18,907 nucleotides of DNA from an uncultured Actinomycetes bacterium (GTDB lineage: Bacteria > Actinomycetota > Thermoleophilia > Gaiellales > Gaiellaceae), in contig CAIYXH010000150.1 of NCBI GenBank assembly GCA_903930195.1, positions 1 to 18,907 of the forward strand. Direction: 5' to 3'. Below, one piece after another: positions 1 through 8,188 of the stretch. The stretch's first letter is position 1. The number at the start of each line of letters is the position of its first letter. The notes below the pieces were generated by a model, which had not been told where the DNA came from, ran no database searches, and worked only from the letters and a program-made list of their open reading frames with translations. Made by a program: the position numbers and the translations under genes.

Positions 1-512
1 CGCTCTGGCCCGCGCTGCTCGTGGTCGGCGTGGCGGCTGCGATCGTCACCGGCGCGATCTTCCTCAGCCGCGGCAATGGCTCGTCGCCGCAGGGGCACGG
101 CAGCACTGACGCCGTCGTGCTCAAGGGGTCGGGCTCGTGGGATCCCGACGGCGACGGTCACGAGCACAGCGAGCTCGCCTCCCGCGCGACCGACGGCAAT
201 CCCGCGACCTACTGGGAGACCGAGCGCTACGACACGCCCGCGCTGAACAAGCCCGGCGTCGGCCTCCTCCTGACCGCCTCCGCCGACGCACGCCACGTGA
301 CCGTGCAGACGACGACGCCCGGCTTCACCGCGGAGATCCAGGCGGGCAGCGGGGCGAGCGGGCCGTTCCACACCGTCTCGGCGTCGCAGACCGTCGGGCA
401 GAGCACCACGTTCGCGATCGACCCCGGCAGCGATCGCACCCTCGTCCTGTGGATCACCTCGCTCGGCACGAGCCGTCAGGTCCGCGTCGACGAGGTCACC
501 GCAACGGGCTAG
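1..512 (+). CDS. Membrane-anchored protein with C-terminal discoidin-like domain (5' truncated by window)
   Basis: The reading frame is open from the first bases of the window, so this is the C-terminal part of a longer protein. It starts in a transmembrane segment (LWPALLVVGVAAAIVTGAIF), followed by a short Gly/Ser-rich linker. The remaining 120 or so residues form a beta-rich domain with the phrases SRATDGNPATYWETERY and KPGVGLLL. Those phrases are typical of the F5/8 type C (discoidin-like) domain found at the C-terminus of actinobacterial MurJ/MviN-like proteins and some membrane Ser/Thr kinases. An internal GTG at 21 falls inside the membrane helix and is unlikely to be the real start. 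The identity of the cytoplasmic part cannot be known from this window. The extracytoplasmic domain probably binds a cell-surface ligand, which is inference. The gene ends just before a structured repeat and converges on ddl. Confidence 0.7.
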   Translation, partial: LWPALLVVGVAAAIVTGAIFLSRGNGSSPQGHGSTDAVVLKGSGSWDPDGDGHEHSELASRATDGNPATYWETERYDTPALNKPGVGLLLTASADARHVTVQTTTPGFTAEIQAGSGASGPFHTVSASQTVGQSTTFAIDPGSDRTLVLWITSLGTSRQVRVDEVTATG

Positions 513-514
513 CC

Positions 515-810
515 GTCGAGGGCTGTCCTGGCTTTTTGGGGCTGTTCCCGCATAAGGCCCGGAGTCAGGCCCGGAGTCAGACTCCGGCGGCTGTCGATTG
601 GCCTTTGCTACGAAAGCGTTCCGCTGCGTCCCCAACCACGTGTCGGAGCGCTTTCGCAGGCATCGCCTGCAGATGCTGGACGAGAGGCCCTCCGGCGGAC
701 AGCATCCCTGGGGATGAGACGTCACACATCTGGCACGCGCCTTGGGGTTGACAACCCCAGGTATCTGACACCGGGTCGGGGACAGCCCCCTGCGGGGACA
801 GCCCCTCGAG
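515..810. repeat. Composite inverted-repeat element (REP/MITE-like) filling the intergenic region
   Basis: This non-coding stretch of about 300 bases lies between two convergent genes and is built of repeats. The left end holds two copies of a GGGCTGTCC-type unit (520-531 and 538-550). The right end holds two perfect GGGGACAGCCCC units (778-789 and 794-805), inverted relative to the left ones, so the whole is bounded by imperfect double terminal inverted repeats. Inside are a tandem GGCCCGGAGTCA-type repeat near 555-580, a hairpin with arms 611-623 and 644-656, a perfect 8-bp hairpin with a one-base loop at 743-759, and a near-palindrome GGTATCTGACACC at 760-772. No credible gene is present. 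The layout suggests a non-autonomous or decayed REP/MITE-type element. It might also act as a bidirectional transcript end, although I see no U-tract after a stem. Confidence 0.6.
743..759. repeat. Perfect short hairpin inside the composite element
   Basis: TGGGGTTG at 743-750 and CAACCCCA at 752-759 form an 8-bp perfect stem with a single-base loop in DNA. It is immediately followed by the near-palindrome GGTATCTGACACC at 760-772. The pair lies about 40 bases downstream of the ddl stop codon on the minus strand, so it would be in the 3' end of the operon transcript. There is no T-run to make it a classical intrinsic terminator. Confidence 0.5.
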
Positions 811-811
811 G

Positions 812-1852
812 TCAGTAGCGCAGCGACGAGCGGCGTTCGTGGCGGTCGAGCGCGAGCTCGACGAGGCCGTCGAGCAGCTCCGCGTAGGCGACGCCAGACG
901 CCTCGAAGAGCTTTGCGTAGACGCTCGTGCCGGTGAAGCCGGGGATCGTGTTCAGCTCGTTGACGAGCACCTCGCCGTCGGCGCGGATGAAGAGGTCGAC
1001 CCGCGCCATCCCTTCGCACTCGGAGGCGACGAACGCCTGCACGGCGATCGCCTGCGCGCGTTCGGCCTGCTCGGGCGTGATCCGGGCGGGGACGATCAGC
1101 TCCATTTCGCCCTCGTCGTACTTCGCGTCGTAGTCGTACCACTCGGCGCGCGTCACGACGATCTCCCCGACGAGCGACGCCTGCGGCGTGCGGTTCCCGA
1201 AGACGCCGACCTCGATCTCGATCCCGTCGACGAACTCCTCCACGAGCACCTTGTCGTCGTGGGTGAACGCGAGTGCGACCGCGGCCTCGAACTCGGCCTC
1301 GTCGTGCGCCTTGGAGATGCCGACCGAGGAGCCCAGCCGGGCGGGCTTGACGAAGACGGGGTAGCCGAACGGGTTTGCGACCGGGTTGCCGACGCGGAGG
1401 GTGATGTTGCGCGTGACCGGGATCCGCTGGTCGCGCAGGACGCGCTTGAACAGATCCTTGTCCATGCAGAGCGCCGACGCGGCGACGCCCGCGCCGACGT
1501 ACGGGACACCGGCGAGCTCGAGGAGGCCCTGCACCGTCCCGTCCTCGCCGAAGGGCCCGTGCAGGACGGGGAAGACCACGTCGACGTCGGCAAGGGCTCC
1601 GGCGACCGCGCGGTCGGGCAGGCGGGAGGCCGTCGTGCGGGCCGGGAGCGGCGGGGCATCCGCGACGGCGGTCTCGAGCTCGTCGACGATCCCGGACTCG
1701 AGGCTCCAGCCCCCGTCGCGGTCGATCTCGACCGGCACGACGTCGTGGCCCAGCTCGCGGAGCGCAGCGACGACGCCGCGGGCGGACGCGACCGAGATCT
1801 CGTGCTCGCTCGAGCACCCCCCGAAGATGACGGCGATCCGCCGCCGCGTCAC
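812..1852 (-). CDS. ddl: D-alanine--D-alanine ligase
   Basis: ATP-dependent ligase that joins two D-alanines to make the dipeptide used by MurF in cytoplasmic peptidoglycan precursor synthesis. The 346-residue product has the normal family length. Visible signatures are GGCSSEHEIS (11-20) at the N-terminus, HGPFGEDG (98-105), the ATP-grasp segment KPARLGSSVGIS (169-180), YDYDAKY (239-245) and NELNTIPG (298-305) with the metal and nucleotide ligands. The YDYDAKY segment, rather than a Van-type sequence, favours D-alanine as second substrate. The GTG start at 1852 overlaps the pknB stop in GTGA, indicating translational coupling. It is the last gene of the fhaA-pknB operon. Its presence here adds precursor synthesis to a cluster that otherwise holds polymerases and phospho-signalling. 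Identification is secure. Confidence 0.95.
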   Translation of the reverse strand: MTRRRIAVIFGGCSSEHEISVASARGVVAALRELGHDVVPVEIDRDGGWSLESGIVDELETAVADAPPLPARTTASRLPDRAVAGALADVDVVFPVLHGPFGEDGTVQGLLELAGVPYVGAGVAASALCMDKDLFKRVLRDQRIPVTRNITLRVGNPVANPFGYPVFVKPARLGSSVGISKAHDEAEFEAAVALAFTHDDKVLVEEFVDGIEIEVGVFGNRTPQASLVGEIVVTRAEWYDYDAKYDEGEMELIVPARITPEQAERAQAIAVQAFVASECEGMARVDLFIRADGEVLVNELNTIPGFTGTSVYAKLFEASGVAYAELLDGLVELALDRHERRSSLRY

Positions 1853-3855
1853 GGGGTGACCGGCGGGGGCGTCGTCGTGGTCGACCCCGTCGTGGTGCCG
1901 GTCGTGGTCGAGCCCGTCGTCGTGGATGACGTGGTGTCCGCGACGAGCTGGCCGACGCTGATCACGACCGTCGCGCCCTGCTTGAGGCTGCCGTGGGCGG
2001 GGTTCTGGTCGAGGACGAGTCCGCTCTGCTCCGGGGCGGTGACGGCTTCGGGCGTGACGGTGACCTGGAGACCGGCTGCTGTGATCGCCTGCTCGGCGTC
2101 GCTCTCGCTGTCGCCGACGACGTAGGGCACCTGGACGTTCTTCGGCCCCGACGAGACGGTGAGGACGATCTTCGTGTCGAGCGACTGCTTCGAGCCTCCG
2201 GCCGGGCTCTCGCCGATGACGCTGCCGACCGGCTTCGTGCTCGCCACGTCGTCCTCGGTGACGGCGAACCCGGCTGCCGCGAGCTGAGACTTGGCGTTCG
2301 CGATGGGATCGCCGAGCACGCCGGGAACCTCGACGAGCTTCGGTCCGGTCGAGACGTTGATCCGCACGGTCGAGCCCTCGGTGACCTGCACCGAGTTGCC
2401 GGAGGCGTCCTTCGCGTCCGGGGACTGCGCGACGACGGTGTTCTCGGCCGCGGACGACGACGGGACGGTGTGCGGGTCGGCGTTCAGGCCGGCGTTGACG
2501 AGCGTCGAGATCGCGGCCTGGCGCGTGAAGCCGATCACCATCGGCACCGTCACCTTCGGCTTGCCCGCCGAGACGACGATCGTGACCGTGGTGTTCTGCG
2601 AGACCTTGGTGGCATCGGACGGCGCCTGGCTGATCACGGTCCCGGCCGGAACGGACTCGCTCGTCGCCGTCTTCACCTTCACCTTCAGGCCCTGGCCCTC
2701 GAGGATCGAGATGGCGTTCGCCTTCTTCAGCTCCTCGACGGGCGAGACGGCGATCGTCGTGTTGCGGGTGATCTGCGACTGGATCCGGTTGTAGAGCAGG
2801 AACCCGGCGACCGCGAGGATCGCGATCGCGAGCAGCCCGAGCAGCCAGGGCCAGAGCTTCCGGCGCTTCGGCAGCTCGCTGTAGAAGCCGCCCGCATCGG
2901 GCCTCCGGTAGACCGGAGGGACCGGGGGCGCGGCCGAGCCGGGCGCGATCATCGTCGCGGCGGAGGTCATCGACGTGGCGGAGATGACCTGGGTCATCGC
3001 GTCGTCGGTGCGCGTCGAGACCGGGGCGCCGCGGGAGACGCGCTCGAGGTCGGCTGCCATCTCCTCGGCCGACTGGTAGCGCTGGTCGGGCTCCTTCGCG
3101 AGCGCGCGCATCACGATCGCGTCGAGGTCGTGCGGCACCTCGGGGCGGATCTTCGACGGCAGGTCCGGGATGGCGGAGAGGTGCTTCATCGCGATCTCGA
3201 CCGCTGCGTCGCCGCTGAACGGCACCTTCCCGGTGAGCAGCTCGTAGAGGACGATCCCGAGGGAGTAGATGTCGGAGCGCGGATCGACCGGCGCGCCCCG
3301 CGCCTGCTCGGGCGAGAGGTACTGGGCGGTGCCGACGATCGAGCCGACCTCGGTCATCTGCGAGGCGCCCGACCGGGCGATGCCGAAGTCCGTGACCTTG
3401 AGGCGGCGGTCGGTGCCGAAGACGATGTTGTGGGGCTTGATGTCGCGGTGGATGATCCCGTGGCGGTGCGCGAAGGCGAGCGCTTCGAGGATCTGGCGCG
3501 CGTACTCTATCGCGGTCGGGATCGGCGCCTGCCGGTGCTTGACGAGGAGCTCCTTGAGCGTCGGCCCGTCGAGGTACTCCATCGCGATGTAGTAGGTGCC
3601 CTCGGCCTGGCCGCGGTCGAAGATCTGGACGATGTTCGGATGGCCGAGGCCGGCGGCGTTCTGCGCCTCGCGCCGGAACCGCTCGACGAACTGCTCGTCG
3701 CGCGCATGCCGCTCGTTCAGCATCTTCAGCGCGACCTTGCGGCCGAGCTCCTGGTCCTCGGCGAGGTAGACGTCGGCCATGCCGCCCGAGCCGAGCTTGC
3801 CGGTGACCCGGTAGCGGCCGTCGAAGAGCCTGCCGATCATCGCGTCGTCTGCCAT
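1849..3855 (-). CDS. pknB: PASTA-domain receptor Ser/Thr protein kinase (PknB type)
   Basis: Transmembrane Ser/Thr kinase that senses cell-wall fragments or lipid II and phosphorylates cell-division and wall-synthesis proteins. The 668-residue protein has a glycine loop LGSGGMADVY (21-30), catalytic Lys44, HRDIKPHN (136-143), DFG (156-158), an activation loop with Thr168, Ser172 and Thr176, and GTAQYLSPEQ (175-184). A juxtamembrane linker leads to one membrane helix (about 334-354). Four PASTA repeats follow (roughly 367-431, 433-504, 506-570 and 573-636), then a Thr/Gly-rich tail (640-668). The ATG at 3855 shares one base with the pbpA stop (TGATG), and the stop overlaps ddl. A second in-frame ATG five codons later is possible. 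The mycobacterial partner kinase pknA is absent from this operon. Confidence 0.95.
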   Translation of the reverse strand: MADDAMIGRLFDGRYRVTGKLGSGGMADVYLAEDQELGRKVALKMLNERHARDEQFVERFRREAQNAAGLGHPNIVQIFDRGQAEGTYYIAMEYLDGPTLKELLVKHRQAPIPTAIEYARQILEALAFAHRHGIIHRDIKPHNIVFGTDRRLKVTDFGIARSGASQMTEVGSIVGTAQYLSPEQARGAPVDPRSDIYSLGIVLYELLTGKVPFSGDAAVEIAMKHLSAIPDLPSKIRPEVPHDLDAIVMRALAKEPDQRYQSAEEMAADLERVSRGAPVSTRTDDAMTQVISATSMTSAATMIAPGSAAPPVPPVYRRPDAGGFYSELPKRRKLWPWLLGLLAIAILAVAGFLLYNRIQSQITRNTTIAVSPVEELKKANAISILEGQGLKVKVKTATSESVPAGTVISQAPSDATKVSQNTTVTIVVSAGKPKVTVPMVIGFTRQAAISTLVNAGLNADPHTVPSSSAAENTVVAQSPDAKDASGNSVQVTEGSTVRINVSTGPKLVEVPGVLGDPIANAKSQLAAAGFAVTEDDVASTKPVGSVIGESPAGGSKQSLDTKIVLTVSSGPKNVQVPYVVGDSESDAEQAITAAGLQVTVTPEAVTAPEQSGLVLDQNPAHGSLKQGATVVISVGQLVADTTSSTTTGSTTTGTTTGSTTTTPPPVTP

Positions 3856-5396
3856 CAGTTGCCCGCGCTTCCGGCTGCCGTCGTCGTGCTCGTCTTCTGT
3901 GCGTCGCTGGGCGTGAGGATGCTCTGCATGATGGCCTTGGCGATCGGGGCGGCGATGGCACCGCCGAAGCCGTTCAGCTGATTCTCCACGATCACCGCAC
4001 CCGCGACGACGGGATGGTCGGCGGGAGCGTAGAAGATGAACCAGGCGTCGTAGACGTGCGGCGTGCCCGTCTCGGCCGTGCCCGTCTTGCCCGCGACCTC
4101 GACGCCGGGGATCTGCGCCTCCGTGCCGGTGCCGCCCTGGACGACCGCGACCATCATCTGGTTGAGGTCGGCGGCGGTCTTCGCCGAGGTCGCCCGCTTC
4201 CAGGTGTGGGGGCTCATCGTCGCGACGGTGCCGCCGCCCGGCGAGAGCACCTTCTTCACGAGCTGGGGCTTCATCTCGATCCCCTTGTCGGCGACGGCGG
4301 AGGCGACGAGCGCCATCTGCAGCGGGGTGACGAGCATCCGCTCCTGGCCGAAGGCGAGCCGGCCGGCGTCGACCGCCTGGTCGGCGTTCTTCGGGTCGTA
4401 GAGCTTCCCCTTGTCGTAGAGGCCGGAGGCCGAGCGCGCGTCGGCCGGCGTCTCGAGCGGCGGCACGGAGTAGAAGCCGAACTTCTTCGCCTCCTGGAGG
4501 ATTCGCGTCGAGCCGAGCTTCTGGCCGATGTTGCAGAAAACGGCGTTGATCGAGTGCTCGTAGGCCTCGACGAGGTTGACGAGGCCGTAGACCTCGGGGC
4601 CGTTCTGGTCGTCGGCATTCGTGACCTTCTGGCCGTAGTCGATGCAGTAGCCCGGGTCCTCGAAGGTCGAGCTCGGGCCGTAGACGTGGTCGTCGATCGC
4701 GGCCGCCGCGGTGATCGTCTTGAACGTCGAGCCCGGCGGATACAGGCCCTGCGTCGCGCGGTTGAGGAGCGGGGCGGCCGGGGAGCAGTGCGCCTTGAGC
4801 TTCTGGATCTGCGCGTAGCCGTTCGTCTTCTCGACGAGGTTCGGGTCGTACGAGGGTGAGGAGGCCATCGCGAGCACTGCGCCGGTGCGCGGGTCGAGCG
4901 CGACCGCGGCGCCGCAGCCCGCCTTGTCGAGGAGGCTCTGCGCGGTCTGCTGCGCGGCGACGTTCAGGTTGAGGACGAGATTGTTGCCCGTGACCGTGGA
5001 CCCCTTGAGCTTGTCGCCGAGCGAGGAGAGGAGCGTGCCGAGGTTCCCGTTCGAGGCGGTGAGGTAGTCGTTCTCGGAGCGTTCGAGGCCCGTCCGCGAC
5101 CGGCTCTGGGTCGAGTAGCCGACCGCCTGCGAGGCGAAGCCGTGCGTCGGATAGGTGCGCGTGTAGATCGTCTGGCCGGCCACCTTCTCCCGCTTGTTCG
5201 CCGCGAGCACCGTCTTCCCGTCCGAGGCGTAGATCAGCCCGCGCTTGATCTCGAACTGCGCGACGCGCTGGATCTCGTTGTCCTGGCGGTCGGCGAGCCC
5301 GGTCGAGGCCCACGTCTGCCAGTACGTCGTCGCGACGACGAGAGCCGCGAGCAGCACGAGGCCGACGAGCGCGACGCGCGAGATCTGCCGGTTCAC
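3855..5396 (-). CDS. pbpA: Class B penicillin-binding protein (PbpA type, transpeptidase)
   Basis: Membrane-anchored D,D-transpeptidase that cross-links peptidoglycan made by its SEDS partner. The 513-residue protein has an N-terminal anchor helix (about 7-25) and a short dimerisation region, with no glycosyltransferase domain. Its three active-site motifs are S223-T-F-K226, S282-I-N284 and K437-T-G439. The N-terminal pattern with YWQTW after the helix is typical of actinobacterial PbpA. The GTG at 5396 lies 13 bases after the rodA stop, the widest gap in the operon, and I see no good Shine-Dalgarno before it. The stop codon overlaps the pknB start by one base. It ends in a Thr/Ala-rich tail. 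Family assignment is firm; the exact start is less so. Confidence 0.93.
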   Translation of the reverse strand: MNRQISRVALVGLVLLAALVVATTYWQTWASTGLADRQDNEIQRVAQFEIKRGLIYASDGKTVLAANKREKVAGQTIYTRTYPTHGFASQAVGYSTQSRSRTGLERSENDYLTASNGNLGTLLSSLGDKLKGSTVTGNNLVLNLNVAAQQTAQSLLDKAGCGAAVALDPRTGAVLAMASSPSYDPNLVEKTNGYAQIQKLKAHCSPAAPLLNRATQGLYPPGSTFKTITAAAAIDDHVYGPSSTFEDPGYCIDYGQKVTNADDQNGPEVYGLVNLVEAYEHSINAVFCNIGQKLGSTRILQEAKKFGFYSVPPLETPADARSASGLYDKGKLYDPKNADQAVDAGRLAFGQERMLVTPLQMALVASAVADKGIEMKPQLVKKVLSPGGGTVATMSPHTWKRATSAKTAADLNQMMVAVVQGGTGTEAQIPGVEVAGKTGTAETGTPHVYDAWFIFYAPADHPVVAGAVIVENQLNGFGGAIAAPIAKAIMQSILTPSDAQKTSTTTAAGSAGN

Positions 5397-5409
5397 CGGG
5401 CGCCGCCGC

Positions 5410-6708
5410 TCATTGGGTGTTCGCCCGGTGGGAGACGAGCATCAGCCCGGCGAGGAGCGCGAAGTTCGCGACGATCGACGAGCCGCCGTAGGAGATGAAC
5501 GGCAGCGTGATGCCGGTGAGCGGGATCACGCGGAGGATCCCGCCGACGATGATGAACGTCTGCAGCGCGAAGCCGAAGGTGAGGCCGGCGGCGAGCAGCT
5601 TCGAGAAGCCGTCGTCGACCTGCAGCGCGATCTTCATCCCGCGCGCCGTGAAGAGCATGAACACGAGGATCAGCGCCGAGACGCCGATCAGCCCGAGCTC
5701 CTGCGCGAGCGCGGAGTAGATGAAGTCGGTGTTCAGATACGGGATCAGCTGCGCGCCGCTCGTCGAGGTGAACGTCCCTTTGCCGAGGCCGCTGCCGAAG
5801 AAGCCGCCGCTCGAGATCGAGTAGAGCGACTTCACGAGCTGGTAGCTCGAGCAGTCCTGGCGCAGGGCGAGCGTGCCCGTTTGCGGGCAGAAGACCTTCG
5901 TGTCCGTCCACGGCTGCAGCCAGATCGTGACGCGCTCGTGGACGTGGCCGATCATCCGGTCGGCCACGAAGCAGCCGGCGACGAAGAGCACGAGCCCGAT
6001 GCCGACGTAGGTGACGCGCCCCGTCGCGATGTAGAGCATCGCCAGGAAGATCCCGAAGTAGAGGAGCCCCGACCCGAGGTCGTTCGTCTCGAGCAGGACG
6101 AGCATCGCGGCGCCCCAGATCACGAGCAGCGGGCCGACGTCCTTCGCGCGGCCCTGGGCGAGCACCTCGCGCTTCTCGCGGAGGTAGGCGGCCAGGAAGA
6201 CGATCAGCGAGATCTTTGCCAGCTCGCCCGGCTGGAACTGGAAGCCGCCGACGTGGATCCAGAGGCGGGCGCCGTTGACCTCCTCGCCGAGGCCGGGCAC
6301 GCGCGGCAGGAAGAGCAGCGCCAGCGCGCCGACGCCGAAGAGGTACTTGTACGACTCGAGCCGCCGGTAGTCGCGCCCGAGGCCGAGCAGGGCGACCCCG
6401 AAGACGGCGACGCCGATCACGACCCAGAGGCCCTGCCGGAACGCGTCACTCGGGCCGAGGCGGTAGATCTCGGTGAGGCCGACCGCGGCGAGGAGCGACG
6501 CCATCGGCAGCAGGTACGGGTCGGCGTTCGGGACGGTGCGCCGCGCGACGAGGTGAGCCGCGACGCAGAGGGCCATGAAGAAGCCGGCGTAGCCGAGCGA
6601 GCCCCATGAGACGACGGCCTGCTGGGCGATGTAGACGCTCGCGAAGCCGACGCCGGTGAGCGCGCCGACGGCGACGAGGTAGAGGAGCTCGCGATTGCGG
6701 AGGCTCAC
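5410..6708 (-). CDS. rodA: SEDS-family peptidoglycan glycosyltransferase (RodA/FtsW)
   Basis: Polytopic inner-membrane polymerase that adds lipid II disaccharides to the glycan strand, working with a class B PBP. The 432-residue protein has about ten membrane helices. SEDS signatures are GARLWIHVGGFQFQPGELAK (146-165), a DLGSG motif (210-214), the large extracytoplasmic loop with LYSISSGGFFGSGLGKG (295-311), DFIYSALAQELGLIG (328-342) and PLTGITLPFISYGGSS (396-411). Adjacent pbpA and the operon order match mycobacterial rodA rather than the dcw-cluster ftsW. The large loop carries two cysteines (274 and 286) that could form a disulfide outside the cell, which is inference. The GTG start overlaps the pstP stop in GTGA. 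Confidence 0.93.
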   Translation of the reverse strand: MSLRNRELLYLVAVGALTGVGFASVYIAQQAVVSWGSLGYAGFFMALCVAAHLVARRTVPNADPYLLPMASLLAAVGLTEIYRLGPSDAFRQGLWVVIGVAVFGVALLGLGRDYRRLESYKYLFGVGALALLFLPRVPGLGEEVNGARLWIHVGGFQFQPGELAKISLIVFLAAYLREKREVLAQGRAKDVGPLLVIWGAAMLVLLETNDLGSGLLYFGIFLAMLYIATGRVTYVGIGLVLFVAGCFVADRMIGHVHERVTIWLQPWTDTKVFCPQTGTLALRQDCSSYQLVKSLYSISSGGFFGSGLGKGTFTSTSGAQLIPYLNTDFIYSALAQELGLIGVSALILVFMLFTARGMKIALQVDDGFSKLLAAGLTFGFALQTFIIVGGILRVIPLTGITLPFISYGGSSIVANFALLAGLMLVSHRANTQ

Positions 6709-7709
6709 TGCGTCAGGCCCTTGGTGACCAGGAAGAAGATCAGCGCCGCGAGCGCGACGATCAGTAGGGCCGAGGCGACGGCGCGGACGACCGGGAACGG
6801 CGCGCGCGCGGGCTCGTCGACGTGCTCGGCGGCGAGCGCCGCGCGGATCTCGTCGGCCGAGACGATCATCGTGTCGGCAGTCGGGTCGTCGATGAACGCC
6901 TGCGGCACGGCCAGATCTCCGGGGTGCAGGGTGACGGCGTCGTCCGTCACGGGGGCCGGTTCTTCGAGCTCGGCGGTCTGGTCGACGTCGTCGCCCTCGA
7001 GCACCTCGAAGAGGACGGCGGTGATGTTGTCCTCGCCGCCACGGTGGTTCGCCTCGTCGATCAGGGCCCGCCCGGCGGCACTCAGGTCGTGGCTGTTGCG
7101 CTCGACGATCGCTGCGATCGACGTGTCGTCGACCATGGTCGTGAGCCCGTCCGAGCAGAGCAGGTAGACGTCGCCGGGCTGCGCCTGGACGGAGAACGCG
7201 TCGACATCGACGTCGGGATCGGTTCCGAGCGCCCGGGTGATCACCGAACGCTGCGGGTGCGCCTCGGCCTCCGCGGGCGAGAGCTCGCCCCGGCGGACGA
7301 GCTCGGCGACGAGCGAGTGATCCTGGGTCAGCTGCTGCAGGCGGCCGTCGCGCAGGAGGTAGCCGCGCGAGTCGCCGACATGGCCGATCGCGATCGTGCC
7401 GTCGGGCGCGAAGAGCGCCAGAGTCATCGTCGTGCCCATGCCCGAGGCGGTCGCATCCGTGACCGCGCGCTGGTGGACACGCCGGTTCGCCGACTCGATC
7501 AGGGCGACGACGCCGGCCTCGCCGCGCGTGCTCGCCCCGCCCGCTTCGCGCAGCGTCGCTGCGGCGAGCGACGAGGCGACCTCGCCCGCCTGCGCACCGC
7601 CCATCCCGTCGGCGACGGCGAAGAGCGGCGCATCGGAGACCCAGGAGTCCTCGTTGCGCCGGCGCTTGCGGCCGGTGTTCGTCTCCCCGTGGCGCTGACC
7701 GATCCTCAT
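6705..7709 (-). CDS. pstP: PP2C-family Ser/Thr protein phosphatase (PstP type) with very short C-terminal end
   Basis: Metal-dependent phosphatase that reverses phosphorylation by PknB and other Ser/Thr kinases. The 334-residue protein shows the PP2C motifs NED (19-21), DGMGG (34-38), GDSR (112-115), SDGL (186-189) and EDN (226-228), which supply the Mn-binding aspartates. A linker of about 70 acidic residues leads to one membrane helix (about 309-328), and the protein then ends after only about six residues. Mycobacterial PstP is markedly longer and carries an extracellular domain after the helix. That domain is missing here, and the pstP stop overlaps the next gene cleanly (GTGA), so this is not an obvious truncation. 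ATG at 7709 overlaps the fhaB stop in ATGA. Confidence 0.93.
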   Translation of the reverse strand: MRIGQRHGETNTGRKRRRNEDSWVSDAPLFAVADGMGGAQAGEVASSLAAATLREAGGASTRGEAGVVALIESANRRVHQRAVTDATASGMGTTMTLALFAPDGTIAIGHVGDSRGYLLRDGRLQQLTQDHSLVAELVRRGELSPAEAEAHPQRSVITRALGTDPDVDVDAFSVQAQPGDVYLLCSDGLTTMVDDTSIAAIVERNSHDLSAAGRALIDEANHRGGEDNITAVLFEVLEGDDVDQTAELEEPAPVTDDAVTLHPGDLAVPQAFIDDPTADTMIVSADEIRAALAAEHVDEPARAPFPVVRAVASALLIVALAALIFFLVTKGLTQ

Positions 7710-8188
7710 GGCTCGAAGCGGAGGTCCGTCTCCCCGATCCGGATCAGATCGCCGGGGACGAGCCGCCGCTCGCGCGTGACGCGCTCCCCGTTGACGAAGG
7801 TGCCGTTGGTCGAGCCGAGATCCTCGAGGTAGATGCCGTCGCGGCGTGCCTCGAAGCGGGCGTGCCGCGACGACGCGAACTCGTCGGCCTCGATCGAGAC
7901 GTCGTTGCCGCCGGCGCGGCCGACGGTGAGCGCGGAGGTGTCGATCGTGATCCGCTTGCCGCCGGAGAGCGCGGGGCTCGCGACGACGACGAGGCGGCCG
8001 AGCTCGCGCGCCACCGGCTGGGCGAGCAGCACCGAGGCCTGCTGCGGCGAGAGGATCATCGACTCCTGGGGCAGGCGCAGGTCGCGGGCGGCCGAGCGGA
8101 CGATGCGCCAGATGAAGAGGTAGAGCAGGACGACGAAGGCGATCTTGAGGACGAGCAGCGTCGACTCGACCTGGCTCGAGGCGATCAT
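7706..8188 (-). CDS. fhaB: Membrane-anchored FHA-domain protein (FhaB/FipA type)
   Basis: Small phosphothreonine-reader expected to dock phosphorylated partners at the division or elongation site. The 160-residue protein has an N-terminal membrane helix (about 9-29) followed by a linker. A C-terminal FHA domain has the conserved GRAGGND (90-96), SSRHA (106-110) and STNGT (126-130) motifs, which line the phosphothreonine pocket. Length and layout match mycobacterial FhaB (about 155 residues). Start ATG at 8188 overlaps the fhaA stop (ATGA), and the stop overlaps pstP (ATGA). It probably links PknB-phosphorylated proteins to RodA/PbpA; that link is known for the family and only inferred here. 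Confidence 0.92.
   Translation of the reverse strand: MIASSQVESTLLVLKIAFVVLLYLFIWRIVRSAARDLRLPQESMILSPQQASVLLAQPVARELGRLVVVASPALSGGKRITIDTSALTVGRAGGNDVSIEADEFASSRHARFEARRDGIYLEDLGSTNGTFVNGERVTRERRLVPGDLIRIGETDLRFEP

Noticed and set aside
577..771. A 64-codon minus-strand open frame in the 513-811 region
   Set aside because: It crosses several inverted repeats, has no ribosome site, and its sequence matches no family pattern I know. It is most likely chance reading through the repeat element.
513..811. Classical intrinsic terminator for ddl or the first gene
   Set aside because: Several strong stems exist but none is followed by a T-rich run on either strand, so I list the region as a repeat.
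1855..1935. Tandem repeat in the Thr-rich tail codons of pknB considered as a separate repeat element
   Set aside because: It is coding low complexity (Thr/Gly/Ser tail) in frame with pknB and needs no other explanation.
1993..3981. A 662-codon plus-strand open frame opposite pknB and pbpA
   Set aside because: It is a high-GC antisense shadow, rich in Arg, Asp, Val and Gly with no motifs, while the minus strand encodes clear kinase and PASTA domains.
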